DNA of 64,000 bases, from assembly GCA_917880885.1 (NCBI GenBank), contig OU862913.1:5704001-5768000 (forward strand), in the 5' to 3' direction. Under the pieces are notes generated by a model. The model was not told where the DNA came from, did no database searches, and saw nothing but the letters and a program-made list of their open reading frames with translations. The stretch comes from Limnephilus marmoratus (lineage: Eukaryota; Arthropoda; Insecta; Trichoptera; Limnephilidae). Below are positions 63,656-64,000 of the stretch, in pieces; position 1 is the first letter of the stretch, and each line of letters starts with the position of its first letter. The position numbers and the translations under genes are program-made.

Positions 63656-64000
63656 GAATTGGTTCGCTACGTTTAGTGACTTAGCTGGGATGCCCGGGTT
63701 CATGGGGTGAGGTTTGTCCGGGTCTTGGCGGCGGATGCGTCTGCCCACCTGCTGGATTGCAGACCGGATCGGGAGAGAATAGTTGTGGGAGTCCCTTTGA
63801 CTTCTCCAGCTGTGGTCTCTCGGAACATGGCAGTGGAAGGGATAGATTTATACGTCCGTCACTTCTGGACACACTGACCCCCAGATTCCTACCCACCCCT
63901 AATACCCTTTTCCTTCCCAGAACCTTCTCGCCTTCTTTTCCTAAAAAGACCCTTCACACAGTATCCCCAAAGATGACAAAGGCCCTGAGTGGAATTATTT

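Larger units (their letters stand above)
63045..64000 (-). repeat. Dispersed repeat X, copy 2, interrupted
   Basis: 63045-63127 and 63651-64000 are reverse complements of 38395-38480 and 38150-38385 respectively, in the right order. They are therefore one copy split by the MITE and LINE-A fragment. It runs off the window end. The right part is longer than copy 1, containing about 130 bp absent there. Confidence 0.75.

Overview
This is a eukaryotic, repeat-dominated window. The AT-rich background, TACCTA-type short motifs, Helitron ends, several piggyBac elements and the mix of non-LTR and LTR retrotransposons suggest an insect, probably a lepidopteran or possibly a hemipteran. No marker gene settles the species. 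There are no bacterial operons, CRISPR arrays or complete functional RNA genes.

Layout. 1-3.4 kb: a truncated minus-strand LINE abuts the 3' half of a Ty3/gypsy element. 3.4-9.7 kb: a decayed ~97-bp satellite, a LINE tail, tRNA-derived SINE material and anonymous AT-rich DNA. 9.7-10.9 kb: the last two recognisable exons of a host METTL9-like (DREV) gene, followed by a possible convergent minus-strand terminal exon at 11.9 kb. 14.9-16.4 kb: a CpG-rich tract with two CRE octamers and a 175-bp minisatellite. 16.87-20.5 kb: a TIR DNA transposon with an exact 8-bp target duplication, a broken transposase-like gene, a duplicated 5' end and an inserted Helitron. 21.8-22.8 kb: a ~122-bp satellite with alternating monomer types. 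24.6-26.5 kb: a piggyBac element lacking its catalytic core. 30.0-37.3 kb: a three-level nest in which a piggyBac is entered by a minus-strand LINE, itself entered by a near-complete plus-strand LINE (here LINE-A). LINE-A has intact ORF1 and ORF2 with a decayed second endonuclease domain between them. 41.3-51.95 kb: a BEL/Pao element interrupted by a piggyBac-type MITE in its RT and by a Ty3/gypsy element with 377-bp LTRs in its integrase; the gypsy element is itself hit by a non-LTR fragment. 52.8-58.6 kb: a second near-complete LINE (LINE-B) whose ORF1 has a PHD-like finger and whose ORF2 has one frameshift in an A9 run. 58.8-64 kb: a possible unrecognised spliced gene, LINE fragments, a 78-bp-armed SINE palindrome, a gutted piggyBac, two adjacent hairpins beside an R2-like LINE tail, and a nested repeat reaching the window end.

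Host coding sequence is sparse: METTL9 exons (good support), a minus-strand exon ending in a Pro/Trp-rich tail, a possible first exon at 39.35 kb and a possible two-exon gene at 58.8-59.4 kb (all weak). The rest records successive transposon insertions. Their order can be read because target duplications (TTCAGTAT, AACC, ATTGCT and several TTAA) are still visible.
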